Assembly: GCA_020847985.1 (NCBI GenBank)
Contig: JADLBC010000008.1
Location: 1 to 64,000, forward strand
DNA from: Dehalococcoidia bacterium
GTDB lineage: Bacteria; Chloroflexota; Dehalococcoidia; Tepidiformales; Tepidiformaceae
DNA length: 64,000 bases
Direction: 5' to 3'
Position numbers and translations under genes: made by a program. Positions 16,024 to 25,002 of the stretch are shown here, piece after piece (within the stretch, counting starts at the first letter, position 1; each line of letters opens with the position of its first letter). Below the pieces are notes generated by a model. The model did not search any database, had not been told where the DNA came from, and was given only the letters and a program-made list of their open reading frames with translations.

Positions 16024-17177
16024 CAGGCCGCCTCGGAGTGCGTTCCCGCGGAAGGTTCACCCGGCGCTGCCCCCAGCAGGTCCGCAAGCCTCTCCACGTA
16101 CCGTTCGGTCGTGAACCAGCGCGCCACCGTCCGCCGTCCCTCGGCACCGAGCCGTTCGCGCAGGTCCGCATCACCCACCACTGCTTCCAGCGCCCGCCGC
16201 AGGCCGCGAACGTCGCCCGGGAGCACGTACAGCCCGCTCTCGCTGCAGTCCGCCGCCTCCGCCATGAGCACCTCCGGCCCGCGGTCCGCCGTGGCCGCCG
16301 CGTCCCATGCGCCGGCCGCGCGCACCAGCGGTCCGCGCGTCACTTCGCGCTGCCCGCGCGTCGCCGTCACCACCACGGGGACGCCGCAGGCCATCGCCTC
16401 CAGTATTACCGTCACGCCCGACTGGTTCGCCACGTCATGCAACGGCACGACGACGCACGCCGCGCGGCGGTACACCTCTCGCAGGCCCGCGAAATCGAGC
16501 GGCTGCGAGAGGTGCTCCACGTTCGCCGGGAGCGCCGCGGCCGTCGCGAGCCCGCGCGCCCAGTGGCTCCCGGCCGCGATCAGCACGCGCGCATCCATCC
16601 CTTCGACCGCACGGACGAGTGTCTCGTAGTCGCGGTTTTCCGAACCCACCGCGAGGATAAGCGGCTGGCCCTCGGCCGGTGGTGCTTCCCCCGGTGTCCA
16701 GAACGCCGTGTCTGCCTGGTATGCCACCAACGCGATGCGCCAGGCCCCCCCGAGCCAGCGCCGCAGCCGCCGCTCCTGTTCCACGCTATGCAGGACGACG
16801 GTGCCCGCGCTCCCCAGCCTTGTCGCGAAGGCGAGCAGCGGCAGCTTCCATCGCCGGCTCACCAGGTGACCGATCATGACCACGCGCGCGGGCCGCCTTC
16901 GCCGCAGGCCCAGCGCGACCAGCAGTGGCAGCCCCACGTGTTCGCCATCGGCGAAGAGCACATCGCCCCGCTGCGTCTCCCCGGCGAGAGCCCAGGCCTG
17001 CCGCAGGTGTGGCCCAAGCAGCTTCCCCAGGACTCCCTTGCGGCGAGGCGCCTCCCCCCGGTAGCGCACCGTGCCGCCCGTGGCCGCCGCCAGTTCGAGA
17101 AAGTCCCGCCGCGGGCCGTTCGCCGTCAGGCGCGCGGTCTCGGCCCCGGTCGCGCTCACCGCCAGCCGGATACTCAT
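16023..17177 (-). CDS. Glycosyltransferase family 1/4 (GT-B fold)
   Basis: 384 residues, soluble. The C-terminal half has the GT-B nucleotide-sugar site: LILAVGSENRDYETLVRAV, then ANQSGVTVILEAMACGVPVV with the family E(7)E-like region, then a typical C-terminal helix. The N-terminal half is variable and should bind the acceptor. It is coupled to both neighbours by ATGA overlaps. It is likely to add one sugar of the repeat unit on the cytoplasmic side. The start at 17177 gives MSIRLAVSATGAE, right after the upstream gene. Confidence 0.85.
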   Translation of the reverse strand: MSIRLAVSATGAETARLTANGPRRDFLELAAATGGTVRYRGEAPRRKGVLGKLLGPHLRQAWALAGETQRGDVLFADGEHVGLPLLVALGLRRRRPARVVMIGHLVSRRWKLPLLAFATRLGSAGTVVLHSVEQERRLRRWLGGAWRIALVAYQADTAFWTPGEAPPAEGQPLILAVGSENRDYETLVRAVEGMDARVLIAAGSHWARGLATAAALPANVEHLSQPLDFAGLREVYRRAACVVVPLHDVANQSGVTVILEAMACGVPVVVTATRGQREVTRGPLVRAAGAWDAAATADRGPEVLMAEAADCSESGLYVLPGDVRGLRRALEAVVGDADLRERLGAEGRRTVARWFTTERYVERLADLLGAAPGEPSAGTHSEAA

Positions 17178-18214
17178 GCCGCCGCCTCCATGAACTCGAT
17201 GATCCGCCGCGCGTTCGCCGCCGCGTCCATCCGCTCGCGCGCGTCCGAACGTGCCGCCGCGCCCATGCGCCGCCGCAGGTCCGCATCCGTCACCAGCCGT
17301 TCGAGCGCCTCCGCCAGCGCCGCCGGATCGCCCGGTGGAATCAGGATGCCAGTCTCGCCGTCGCGCACGGTTTCCGCGTTCGAGCCCACCGTAGTCGTCA
17401 CCACCGGCAGGCCCGCCGCCAGCGCCTCGCCGATCGCCACGGAGGTGCAGTCTCCATAGGTGGGCAGGCAGAAGATGTCGGCCTCCGCGAAGGCGCGGTG
17501 CAGCCGCTCGCTCCCCGGTGTGACGCCCCGCTCGATGCGCACGCCCTCCGCCGCATCGAGGGGGTGCCCGGTGACCAGCACCAGTTCCGCCTTTCCGCGC
17601 AGCCCTTCGAACGCCCGCAGCAGGTCTGGCCCGCCTTTTCGTTCGAAATCGCCGCCCACGAACAGGATGCGCGGCACTCGTGCTGGCGCCCGTTCGATCG
17701 CGAAAAACGCCGGCCCGGCGCCCGGGTGCGCCACCAGTACGCGCGCGCGGTCCACGCGGTAATCCGCGGCCAACGAAGCCGCCGCCCATTCCGACCACGC
17801 GACGACCCCCGCCGCCTTCGCGAACACCGACCGGTACCAGAGCGCCTTGCCGCGTTCGAGCGCCGCGTGATGTTCGCCGTGCTGGTACCAGCGCCCCATC
17901 GCGTCCACCTGCAGGGGTGTCGCGTCGATGCTCACGATGTACTTGCCCCCGCGCACCGCCTGGGGCGCGAACAGGCTCACCGTCTGCGTGTGGAAGAGTG
18001 TCACATCCGCGGGCTCGCGCTCGCGCAGCTTCTGGCGCGCGATGGCCGAGCCCCGCAGCGCCCACGGCACCGGCACCCGCGAATGCTCGGGGTACTCCAC
18101 GTGCACCACGCCGGCTTCGACGCCCTCCGCGGCGATCGCTTCCTCGATGTTCCGGCCGTGCGCGCGATGTCCGAGCGTCTGTTCGAGGCAGAGTGCCAGC
18201 CGTGGCTTCGTCAT
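17174..18214 (-). CDS. Glycosyltransferase family 4
   Basis: 346 residues of GT-B fold. Donor-site motifs include PRILFVGGDFERKGGPDLLRAF, CLPTYGDCTSVAIGEALAAGLPVV and GETGILIPPGDPAALAEAL. The N-terminal half carries an unusual acidic and aromatic acceptor region. It is joined to its neighbours upstream and downstream by 4-bp overlaps. This is a retaining glycosyltransferase for the surface polysaccharide; donor and linkage cannot be read from sequence. Confidence 0.88.
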   Translation of the reverse strand: MTKPRLALCLEQTLGHRAHGRNIEEAIAAEGVEAGVVHVEYPEHSRVPVPWALRGSAIARQKLREREPADVTLFHTQTVSLFAPQAVRGGKYIVSIDATPLQVDAMGRWYQHGEHHAALERGKALWYRSVFAKAAGVVAWSEWAAASLAADYRVDRARVLVAHPGAGPAFFAIERAPARVPRILFVGGDFERKGGPDLLRAFEGLRGKAELVLVTGHPLDAAEGVRIERGVTPGSERLHRAFAEADIFCLPTYGDCTSVAIGEALAAGLPVVTTTVGSNAETVRDGETGILIPPGDPAALAEALERLVTDADLRRRMGAAARSDARERMDAAANARRIIEFMEAAA

Positions 18215-19383
18215 CGCGCGAACTCCCTTCGCCGTGTCCCCGGCGTTCCCCGTTTCCCGGTCGCGAGTGCGTAGAACCGCCGGTACCGGGCGTACGTGGC
18301 CTCGACCGTGAACTCCCGTTCGATGCGCCGCCGGGTCGTGTTCGCGAGCGCGCGCCGCAACTCCGCATCGTTCGCGAGCCGCGCCACCGCCTCGCCCAGT
18401 GCATCCGTGTCGCCGATGGGGACGATGAGCGCGCCGTCGCCCCCGGGAGCGACTTCCGCCACGCCATCGACATCGGTGGTTGCCATGGGCAGGCCGGCCG
18501 CCAGCGCCTCCAGCATCGCCACCGAAAGACCCTCGTAGTGGCTTGGTTGCACGAAGATGTCGAACGCCGGCAGCAGCGCCCGGATGTTGGGCCGGTGGCC
18601 GAGCAGGTGGATGCGCTCCTCAAGCCCGGCCGCCGCGATCGCCGCCTCGATGTCCACGTGCATCTCGCCGTCGCCCGCGATCGCGAAGTGCAACCCCGGC
18701 GCGGCCTTCGCCGCGACCGCTGCCGCCCGCACGAAGTCCAGCGGACCCTTGCGCCGTTCGAGCCGCCCCACCATCACCGCCACGAGCGCGTCCAGCGGCA
18801 GGCCCAGTTCGGCGCGAGCCGTCGCGCGATCGCGAGGCTCCGGGGCGGGGCGCACCGCGTTGGGCACGACCATGCACTTGCGCCGCGGTCGCCCGGCGTG
18901 CCGCAGGTGGCTCTCCCGGTTGCCGCTCGACACGAACGAGATCCCCTGCACCAGGCGGTCCGAAAGCTTCAAGGAGAGCCGCTGCCTCAGCCGCAACGGA
19001 TCGGGTACGGGGTTCTGCTCGGTGCGGAGCCGGTACGGCACCCCTGCCAGCCATGCAGCGACCACCGCTTCCTTCCCGATGCCAACCCACGGCGTGTGCA
19101 CGTGGACCACCGCCGGCCGCAGCGCGCGAAGCGCCTTCCGGAGGTCACGGACGTTCCTCACCAGGCTCACGTCCTCCCCGAAGAACCGTCCGGCGCGGAC
19201 GACTACCGCTCCGGCGGCCACCAGGTCGTTCGCGAGCCCGTCGAGCGCCCGCTCCCCGGGCACGATGGCCGAAACAGGCTCCCCGTCGCGCACGAGGCAG
19301 CGGGCGAGGTCCAGCAGGACCTCCTCCGTCCCCGCTCGCGTATAGCTGATCGACACGAGACACGTGCCGCTGTGTTCGCTCAT
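18211..19383 (-). CDS. Glycosyltransferase family 4
   Basis: 390 residues of GT-B fold. The N-terminal Rossmann half begins CLVSISYTRAGTEEVLLDLA. The C-terminal half shows AVMVGRLERRKGPLDFVRAA, FVQPSHYEGLSVAMLEALAAG and GGDGALIVPIGDTDALGEAV, with the catalytic/donor Glu in E-GLS-MLE. It overlaps the genes on both sides by 4 bp. It is expected to act in the cytoplasm on undecaprenyl-linked intermediates. The substrate is unknown. Confidence 0.88.
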   Translation of the reverse strand: MSEHSGTCLVSISYTRAGTEEVLLDLARCLVRDGEPVSAIVPGERALDGLANDLVAAGAVVVRAGRFFGEDVSLVRNVRDLRKALRALRPAVVHVHTPWVGIGKEAVVAAWLAGVPYRLRTEQNPVPDPLRLRQRLSLKLSDRLVQGISFVSSGNRESHLRHAGRPRRKCMVVPNAVRPAPEPRDRATARAELGLPLDALVAVMVGRLERRKGPLDFVRAAAVAAKAAPGLHFAIAGDGEMHVDIEAAIAAAGLEERIHLLGHRPNIRALLPAFDIFVQPSHYEGLSVAMLEALAAGLPMATTDVDGVAEVAPGGDGALIVPIGDTDALGEAVARLANDAELRRALANTTRRRIEREFTVEATYARYRRFYALATGKRGTPGTRRREFAR

Positions 19384-20390
19384 TCCGGGCCCCCGGCAGC
19401 AGCCGCGCGCGGCTGGTTGGGCCCGGGCGCCGCCGCTCGTCGGGCGAGGGCCGCGAACGCCGCCTGGTACTCCAGGTCGTAGGCCAGGCTCAGTCCGTGC
19501 ATCGCCACCTCACGGAACCCGATCGCGAAGAGCACCTGGGCCGTGCGTGCCGCCATCCGCGCCACCGCACGTTGCGCCACCGGGATTGGTAGCGCCCGGC
19601 GCAGGCCCCGCAGCACGATGCTTCGCCGCTTCAGCTCCACTTCAATTACCGCGAGCCAGTCCAGATCCGGGTGCTTCCGTGCAATTTCCGCATCGAACCG
19701 CGCGTACTCCCGCGGGATTCGGAACCAGCTCGCCAGCGTCCGCCGCGAGTCGTGCCAGCCGCGGGCCCCGGGCTCGAAGACGAAGCGCACGCCGTGCCTG
19801 GCCAGCCGGATGCCGAGCTCGATGTCCTCCGCGCGCGTGAAGGTCTCATCGAAGCCGCCCGCCGCGATGAGGTCCTCGCGGTGCGCGAGCGCGTTCCCCG
19901 TGAAGTACTGCCGCCACCCCGCCTGGTACTTCCCGTCGCGCATGCGCCGGTATTCCACCGCCAGCGTGCGCGCTTCCCATGCATTCCACGCCGTCGGCCG
20001 CCAGCCCGCGGGTGCCAGCAGCGGCCCGAAGACCGCCGTCCCGGGCTCCCGCCCCGCCGCGACCAGCCGTTCGAGCCAGTCCGGCGCCGCGTCCACGTCG
20101 TCGTCGATGAACGCCACCAGCGGCGCCGTTGCCGCGTGCAGCCCCAGGTTCCTCGCGGCGCCCGGTCCCGCACTCACCGCGCCCGCCGCCGGGGCGGTTC
20201 GCAGCACCCGCACGGGCACACCGTTCGAAAGCTCCGCCGGCGCCGTGACCCCCGGGGTGCTGGCATCATCGACTACGATCACGGCGAAATCCGCGAACGA
20301 TTGGCCCGCCAGCGAACGCAGCGTGCGCTCCAGCCGCGCCTGCCGGTTGTGCGTCGGCACGATCACGTCGACGGCGCGCGGCTCAGGCAT
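19380..20390 (-). CDS. Glycosyltransferase family 2
   Basis: 336 residues. A GT-A domain begins VDVIVPTHNRQARLERTL. The donor DxD is seen as AFIDDDVDAAP and the acidic catalytic region as FTRAEDIELGIRLARHG. The C-terminal part (about 255-320) is basic and hydrophobic and may lie on the membrane. ATG 20390 starts at the conserved core; it overlaps the end of the polymerase-like gene by 8 bp. It belongs to the polysaccharide operon and its sugar specificity is unknown. Confidence 0.87.
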   Translation of the reverse strand: MPEPRAVDVIVPTHNRQARLERTLRSLAGQSFADFAVIVVDDASTPGVTAPAELSNGVPVRVLRTAPAAGAVSAGPGAARNLGLHAATAPLVAFIDDDVDAAPDWLERLVAAGREPGTAVFGPLLAPAGWRPTAWNAWEARTLAVEYRRMRDGKYQAGWRQYFTGNALAHREDLIAAGGFDETFTRAEDIELGIRLARHGVRFVFEPGARGWHDSRRTLASWFRIPREYARFDAEIARKHPDLDWLAVIEVELKRRSIVLRGLRRALPIPVAQRAVARMAARTAQVLFAIGFREVAMHGLSLAYDLEYQAAFAALARRAAAPGPNQPRAAAAGGPE

Positions 20391-21840
20391 CGTCCGCCTC
20401 CGGGCGTCCCGGCTCGGCGGGCAGCATGAACGCGAGCGCCAGCGCGATCGCCAGCGGCCCGCTGCTGCGCACCCCCGCGAAAGCGATATCCACGCGCGCA
20501 TAAGCCAGGTACATCACCAGCACCGACCCGAGCACGATCGGCATCGCCGGGATCGGCGCTCTCCGCGCGACCGCGCGCGCGCCCCGCACGCAGCGCGAGA
20601 ACGCCAGCACCCACATCCCCGCGAACACCGCGATACCGGCGATGCCCATCTTCAGCCACAGCCAGAGGATGTTCTGGTGCGGCGTATAGAACTGCAGCGG
20701 CCAGAAGCCGAGAACGGGAAGTTCCACGTAACGGGTATACGGCAGGCCGAAGCCAATTCCGAACACCGGGCTCTTCGCGAGCGTGCGTTGCAGGTTCTCC
20801 CGCTCGTGTTCCCGGTACAGGTCCGAACTCTCGTCGCGCGCGTCCGGCTGGAATTGCGAACGCACCGCCCGGGCCGGCTCCGCCAGCGGCCCGCTGTGCC
20901 CGTCCCAGTAGATGGCCAGGTACACCGCGCTCACGAAGAGCAGCGGCACGCCGATGGCCGTCAGCAGCAGCGTCCGTTTTGGCAGCAGCATCCACGCCAT
21001 CACCATCACGCCCACGAGAATGACCAGGATGGCGCTGCGCCTCCCCGTCACCAGGATCGCCGATGCCATGAGCACCACGTACAGCGCCGCGAGGACACGG
21101 TCCCGGTCCCGCGGCAGCCGGAACGCGAGCCCCATGCCCAGGACCCCGCCGATGCTCAGCAGCAGCCCCGTCTCGTGTTCGAACCAGAACTCCACCGGTA
21201 TCCCGGAACGTCCCCCCGCGAGTGTCGTGACGTAGCGGAAGATCGTCAGCAGCCCGAGCGCCGACGTCCCCGCGATGGCCACACCCGCCACCTCCCGCGA
21301 TGAAGGCTGCAGCCGCCACGTCACTATGAATGCCATCGCACCGAAAATCAGGCCGCGCGTCTCGTGGTACACCAGGTTCCCGGGCCCGCCACGCCCGAGC
21401 CCGTAGACCATCCCCGCGAGCATGACCACGGGCACGAGCCGGACCAGTCCCGGCAACCCCCCTGTTGGCCGCGCCGCCGGCCGCGCCATTACTGAAACCG
21501 TCACCAGTGTCAGCAGCACCTCGAACGGGTTCACGGTCAACGGGAGCGCGTCCTGCACGCCACGAGGGAAGGCCCACAGCCCCAGCGCCAGCGGCTTGGT
21601 GACATCGGTCGCGCGCGAGTCGAGCGCCATCCCGGCCGCGAACAGCACGCACGCGCTCATCCGCGGCCGCATCGCGATGAAGAACAGCGCCGCCGCCACG
21701 AACGGCACGAGGGCCGCCGCTGGCCCGAGCACGATCACGCCCGCCGCCCCTGCGAGCGCCCCCAGGGCACAACACGCCGCGGCCACCAGCGTCCACGGGA
21801 CGCCGATCGTGCGCCATCGGCTTGCTGCCATCGCGCTCAC
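20383..21840 (-). CDS. O-antigen polymerase/ligase-like membrane protein (Wzy/WaaL type)
   Basis: 485 residues with about ten to twelve hydrophobic segments and a large periplasmic-type loop (about 320-400). This loop contains ENLQRTLAKSPVFGIGFG and FYTPHQNILWLWLKMG, the usual Wzy_C/O-antigen ligase signature region with a conserved His. It should polymerise or transfer lipid-linked oligosaccharide on the outer face of the membrane. GTG 21840 or ATG 21831 can start it. It follows a 48-residue membrane peptide. Wzy versus ligase cannot be told from sequence, but position between Wzz and glycosyltransferases favours Wzy. Confidence 0.82.
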   Translation of the reverse strand: MSAMAASRWRTIGVPWTLVAAACCALGALAGAAGVIVLGPAAALVPFVAAALFFIAMRPRMSACVLFAAGMALDSRATDVTKPLALGLWAFPRGVQDALPLTVNPFEVLLTLVTVSVMARPAARPTGGLPGLVRLVPVVMLAGMVYGLGRGGPGNLVYHETRGLIFGAMAFIVTWRLQPSSREVAGVAIAGTSALGLLTIFRYVTTLAGGRSGIPVEFWFEHETGLLLSIGGVLGMGLAFRLPRDRDRVLAALYVVLMASAILVTGRRSAILVILVGVMVMAWMLLPKRTLLLTAIGVPLLFVSAVYLAIYWDGHSGPLAEPARAVRSQFQPDARDESSDLYREHERENLQRTLAKSPVFGIGFGLPYTRYVELPVLGFWPLQFYTPHQNILWLWLKMGIAGIAVFAGMWVLAFSRCVRGARAVARRAPIPAMPIVLGSVLVMYLAYARVDIAFAGVRSSGPLAIALALAFMLPAEPGRPEADDA

Positions 21841-21844
21841 ACGC

Positions 21845-21991
21845 CTACCCCGCGCGGCCCGCGGCCAGCAGCCCGAGCATCGCCACGCCCGTGATCACGA
21901 ACGCCGCCACGGATTCCGAAGGGAACATCCGCCGCACCGGCCGCAACGCGAGCGCCGTCCCGGCCGCGGTGAAGATGGCAATGGCGATCAT
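21845..21991 (-). CDS. 48-residue two-segment membrane peptide in the polysaccharide operon
   Basis: A short gene with ATG 21991 preceded by GGAGG at ideal spacing (GGAGGCGCC then ATG) and ending TAG 5 bp before the polymerase-like start. The peptide begins MIAIAIFTAAGTALALRPV and has a second hydrophobic stretch, AAFVITGVAMLGLLAA, separated by a charged turn (RRMFPSES). This predicts a hairpin of two membrane helices. It fills the only gap between the CpsD-like and Wzy-like genes, so it is very likely translated. The function is unknown; a small partner of the polymerase is possible. Confidence 0.6.
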   Translation of the reverse strand: MIAIAIFTAAGTALALRPVRRMFPSESVAAFVITGVAMLGLLAAGRAG

Positions 21992-22001
21992 GGCGCCTCC
22001 T

Positions 22002-22790
22002 TCAGCTCGCGAGCTCGAACAGCCGCTCGGCCCAGCCCGGGATGCGCGACGTCCGCCGGTTTAGCACCACCCCGAGCACGTTCGCGTCCTTGTACAGCTC
22101 CAGCGTGCGCTCCAGCTCCCGGCGCGTCGTCTTCCCATCGCGCACCACGATCAGCACACCGTCGCAGCGCTGCGCCAGCACCGGCGCCGTCATCGACTTC
22201 AGCGTCGCCGGCAGGTCCATCACCACGAACCCGCTCGTCGCCTTCATTGCGTCGATGAGTTCGACCAGCCGTTCGCTGCGCGCGATACGTGCCGGGCTCG
22301 AAGCCGCCGTGCCCGCCGTGACCACACTCAATGGCGCCCGCAGGAAGCGGTGCGTCACTGCCGGCAGCGAAACGTCCCCATCGAGCACGTCCGCAAGCCC
22401 TTTGCGCCCCTCAAGCCCGTATTCGCGGCTGACCGAGGCCGTGTGAAAGTCCGCATCCACCAGCGTCACCTGCGCCGCGAAGTCCTGGGCGAGGCAGCTC
22501 GCGAGCGCGATCGCGACCGTCGTCTTGCCGTCGCCGAATCCCGGGCTCGTCACCCCGATCGCGACGGACCGCGGTGTCGAAGGGTCGCGCGGCGGCGCTG
22601 TCCGGGGCTGCCCCGAACCGCGCATCGCCTTGAACCCCCGCAATCCCGGGCCCTTCGCCGCCAGCGAAAGCGGCTCGTGGCTCACATGGGGCTCGCTCCA
22701 CCGCAGGTCGGTTAGCCCCGAGAGCAGCTGGATTTCGCGAATGGCCTCCAGCAAATCCTCGCGTTCGCGCCGGAACCGGTCTCGGATCAT
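22002..22790 (-). CDS. CpsD/CapB-like P-loop ATPase (BY-kinase relative)
   Basis: 262 residues. Walker A is SPGFGDGKTTVAIAL, Walker A' is VTLVDADFHTA and Walker B is GFVVMDLPATL, the set that marks bacterial tyrosine kinases of polysaccharide export and their MinD/ParA relatives. There is no Tyr-rich tail: the C-terminus reads WAERLFELAS. It follows and overlaps the Wzz-like gene (ATGA), the standard CpsC-CpsD pairing. It probably binds the cytoplasmic tail of the Wzz-like protein and controls chain length or export. Autokinase activity of the classical type is doubtful without the Tyr cluster. Confidence 0.82.
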   Translation of the reverse strand: MIRDRFRREREDLLEAIREIQLLSGLTDLRWSEPHVSHEPLSLAAKGPGLRGFKAMRGSGQPRTAPPRDPSTPRSVAIGVTSPGFGDGKTTVAIALASCLAQDFAAQVTLVDADFHTASVSREYGLEGRKGLADVLDGDVSLPAVTHRFLRAPLSVVTAGTAASSPARIARSERLVELIDAMKATSGFVVMDLPATLKSMTAPVLAQRCDGVLIVVRDGKTTRRELERTLELYKDANVLGVVLNRRTSRIPGWAERLFELAS

Positions 22791-23842
22791 GCCGCTTCCC
22801 CCTCCGCCGCCCCGGGCGCGGGCGGGATCGAGACCGCCACCCTTCGCGCGAAGTTGCGCCCTCCGCGCCGCCCGATGACCAACAAGCGCCGCCGCGGCTT
22901 CAGCTCCGGCACGGCCCCGAGGAACGTCACTGGTAGCCCGGCCACGTCCTCACGCGAACGAATGGTGTGGTCCAGGCGGTAGGCCGCGTACAGGTACGCC
23001 GCCGCGATACTGAAGCCCATCACCAACCCGGCCAGCGGGTAGCCGTACTTCTCCGTCCGCGAAGCCGCGATCGGCAGCAACGGCAACGATGGCTGGTCCT
23101 GCACGTTGAACGTCGCCGATGCCGTGTTCGATGCCGATGCCGCGTTCAGCCGCGCGTCCTGCAGGTTCTCAAGCAGCCGGTCGACCACCTTCGTCTGCGA
23201 ATCCACCTTCCCCTGCAGCGACTGGTAGTCCACATCGACCTTCGTTTTGTCCGCCGCCGTGGGGTGCGCCTTGATGTAGGCCGCCGCTTCCGCCTGTGCT
23301 TTCGCCAGGTCGTCCTGCCCCAGCGCGAGCTGCTTCTCGAAGTAGCCCACCACGGTCTGCGCTTCGCGCGCGCCCTCGGCCAGCGCCCGGGCCTGGAAAC
23401 GCGTGATCACGGCCGCGCCCAACGCCTGCGCACCCTCCGCCGATGGCGCCACCACGCGCACGCCCATCAGGTTCGGCCCCACTTCGAACACCTGCACCCG
23501 TTTCACGATCAGTTCGCCCGCCTGCTCGCGAGCGCGCTGGTCGGCGCCCTCGATGACGAGGCCCGCGCTCAGCGCCACCTCGTCCCGGAACGCCGCCGTC
23601 TGGAGAAGGTCCCCGAGCACCTGCACCTGCGCGCTCGCCGGGGTCGTCTGGCTGTCCGTGGGCTGTCCGAAGGTGCCCGCCGTCTCCACGCCCTCGATGC
23701 GCGAAACCCACGCCGTCGCCACCGATGCGTACTCCACCTTGTGTGGCTGGAACGCCAGGATCGCCGCGGGCGCCAGCACCGTCGGGATGAGCAGCACCCA
23801 CCACCGCCGGAACGCGATCTCTGCGAACTTCCGTGGAATCAC
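22787..23842 (-). CDS. Wzz/CapA-type chain-length determinant protein
   Basis: 351 residues. The first membrane segment follows a basic N-terminus (RRWWVLLIPTVLAPAAILAF). A long extracytoplasmic region with coiled-coil helices (about 150-240) comes next, then a second membrane segment (YGYPLAGLVMGFSIAAAYLYAA) and a basic cytoplasmic tail. This is the polysaccharide co-polymerase topology. It overlaps the CpsD-like ATPase gene by 4 bp. It is expected to set polymer length together with the Wzy-like protein. A hairpin lies between it and the upstream sugar transferase gene. Confidence 0.85.
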   Translation of the reverse strand: MIPRKFAEIAFRRWWVLLIPTVLAPAAILAFQPHKVEYASVATAWVSRIEGVETAGTFGQPTDSQTTPASAQVQVLGDLLQTAAFRDEVALSAGLVIEGADQRAREQAGELIVKRVQVFEVGPNLMGVRVVAPSAEGAQALGAAVITRFQARALAEGAREAQTVVGYFEKQLALGQDDLAKAQAEAAAYIKAHPTAADKTKVDVDYQSLQGKVDSQTKVVDRLLENLQDARLNAASASNTASATFNVQDQPSLPLLPIAASRTEKYGYPLAGLVMGFSIAAAYLYAAYRLDHTIRSREDVAGLPVTFLGAVPELKPRRRLLVIGRRGGRNFARRVAVSIPPAPGAAEGEAA

Positions 23843-23885
23843 GTTGCCTCCGTGCCTGCCACGCCCCGGGGAATCGCACGGCGAC

Positions 23886-23906
23886 GGGGACGCGATGCGC
23901 GTCCCC
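23886..23906 (-). terminator. Strong hairpin between the sugar-transferase and Wzz-like genes
   Basis: GGGGACGCG pairs perfectly with CGCGTCCCC around a 3-nt loop. There is no clear T-run in the direction of transcription, so it could attenuate or stabilise rather than fully terminate. It sits right after the first gene of the polysaccharide operon. Confidence 0.4.
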
Positions 23907-23956
23907 GGTCCGGGCCTACCCTGATTTACGGTTGGTAACGGTGCGGGCCGCAGCCC

Positions 23957-24664
23957 TCAGCAGGAGCCGCTGCCGGTGAGGACCGTCGTCACCGTGCGCA
24001 CCAGGATCTTGAGGTCGAGCGCGAAGCTCAGGTTCTCCGCGTACTGCGTGTCCAGCATCACCATGTCGGCGAAGTCGTGGTGGCCGCGCAGCGTCACCTG
24101 CCACAGGCCCGTGATCCCCGGCACCACCGTCAGGCGGCGCAGGTGCGCCGGCGTGTACATGGCCACTTCGCTGGGCACCGGCGGCCGAGGGCCGACGAGG
24201 CTCATATCGCCCTTCAGCACGTTCCACAGCTGCGGCAGTTCGTCCAGGCTCGTCTTGCGAAGGAACACACCCAGGCGCGTGCGTCGCGGGTCGTTCTTCA
24301 TCTTGAAGATGTGCCCGTTCGCCTCGTTCTGCGCCATCAGCGCATCCTTCATCGCGTCGGCGTCCTTCACCATCGTTCGGAACTTGTAGCAGTTGAACGC
24401 CTTCCCGTTCTTGCCGATGCGCACCTGCCGGAAGAGCGGCCCGCCCGGCGATTCCAACGCTACCGCGATGGCCACCGCCACCAGCAGCGGGAGGGTGATG
24501 ATGATGCCCGCCAGCGCGCCCACGATGTCGATCGCGCGCTTCCAGAGAGGCATTGGTACGAGGTGATCCGCGAGCAGTTCCTGCAGCGTCCCCCCGGCGG
24601 ACAGCGACCACGGCTCGGCGGCGCTGTTCGTCGTCTGAATCGTAGTGTTGGGCGTCGTGGTCAC
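23957..24664 (-). CDS. Initiating sugar-phosphate transferase (bacterial sugar transferase family)
   Basis: 235 residues, the short monotopic form. One hydrophobic segment (IVGALAGIIITLPLLVAVAI) is followed by the catalytic domain with CYKFRTMVKDAD, RKTSLDELPQLWNVL, MSLVGPRPP and PGITGLWQV. It transfers a sugar-1-phosphate from a UDP-sugar to undecaprenyl phosphate, starting the repeat unit. GTG 24664 is preceded by CGGAGA. It is the first gene of the minus-strand polysaccharide operon. Confidence 0.92.
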   Translation of the reverse strand: MTTTPNTTIQTTNSAAEPWSLSAGGTLQELLADHLVPMPLWKRAIDIVGALAGIIITLPLLVAVAIAVALESPGGPLFRQVRIGKNGKAFNCYKFRTMVKDADAMKDALMAQNEANGHIFKMKNDPRRTRLGVFLRKTSLDELPQLWNVLKGDMSLVGPRPPVPSEVAMYTPAHLRRLTVVPGITGLWQVTLRGHHDFADMVMLDTQYAENLSFALDLKILVRTVTTVLTGSGSC

Positions 24665-25002
24665 TTTCGTCTCCGTTCGGGGTACATCCCGTGACAGAAG
24701 TAACGATGCGGTGGTCGCGTTGACTGCCCGTGGAGCGAGGGTGGCCGCCCGGTTGCAGCTGTGCGCACCCCGGTGAATGCGCCTTCGCGCCCCCGGATTC
24801 GAATCCGCCCGCGAAAGAACACCTGAATGGGCAATCCGGTGGACATCGCGAATAAAGCGGCCCCGCGCACGGTTACGCCCGGGGAGTAACCGGGTGACCG
24901 CCGCCCACTTTCGCGACGCCGCGCGCGCTTGCTCGCAACCGCACCCGCCAGCGGCTACGCTTTTCCCGTACCCACCCCGACCTTCCCCAGGAGATCCCCG
25001 CC
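24665..25002. other. Divergent intergenic region upstream of the polysaccharide operon
   Basis: 338 bp without a supported gene. It must carry the promoter of the polysaccharide operon (minus) and of the sulfite-oxidase-like gene (plus). For the plus strand an extended-type GGCTACGCT (24953-24961) could be a -10, and the ribosome binding site CAGGAGA precedes 25003. No clear promoter was found for the minus strand, and no operator repeat was recognised. Confidence 0.4.
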
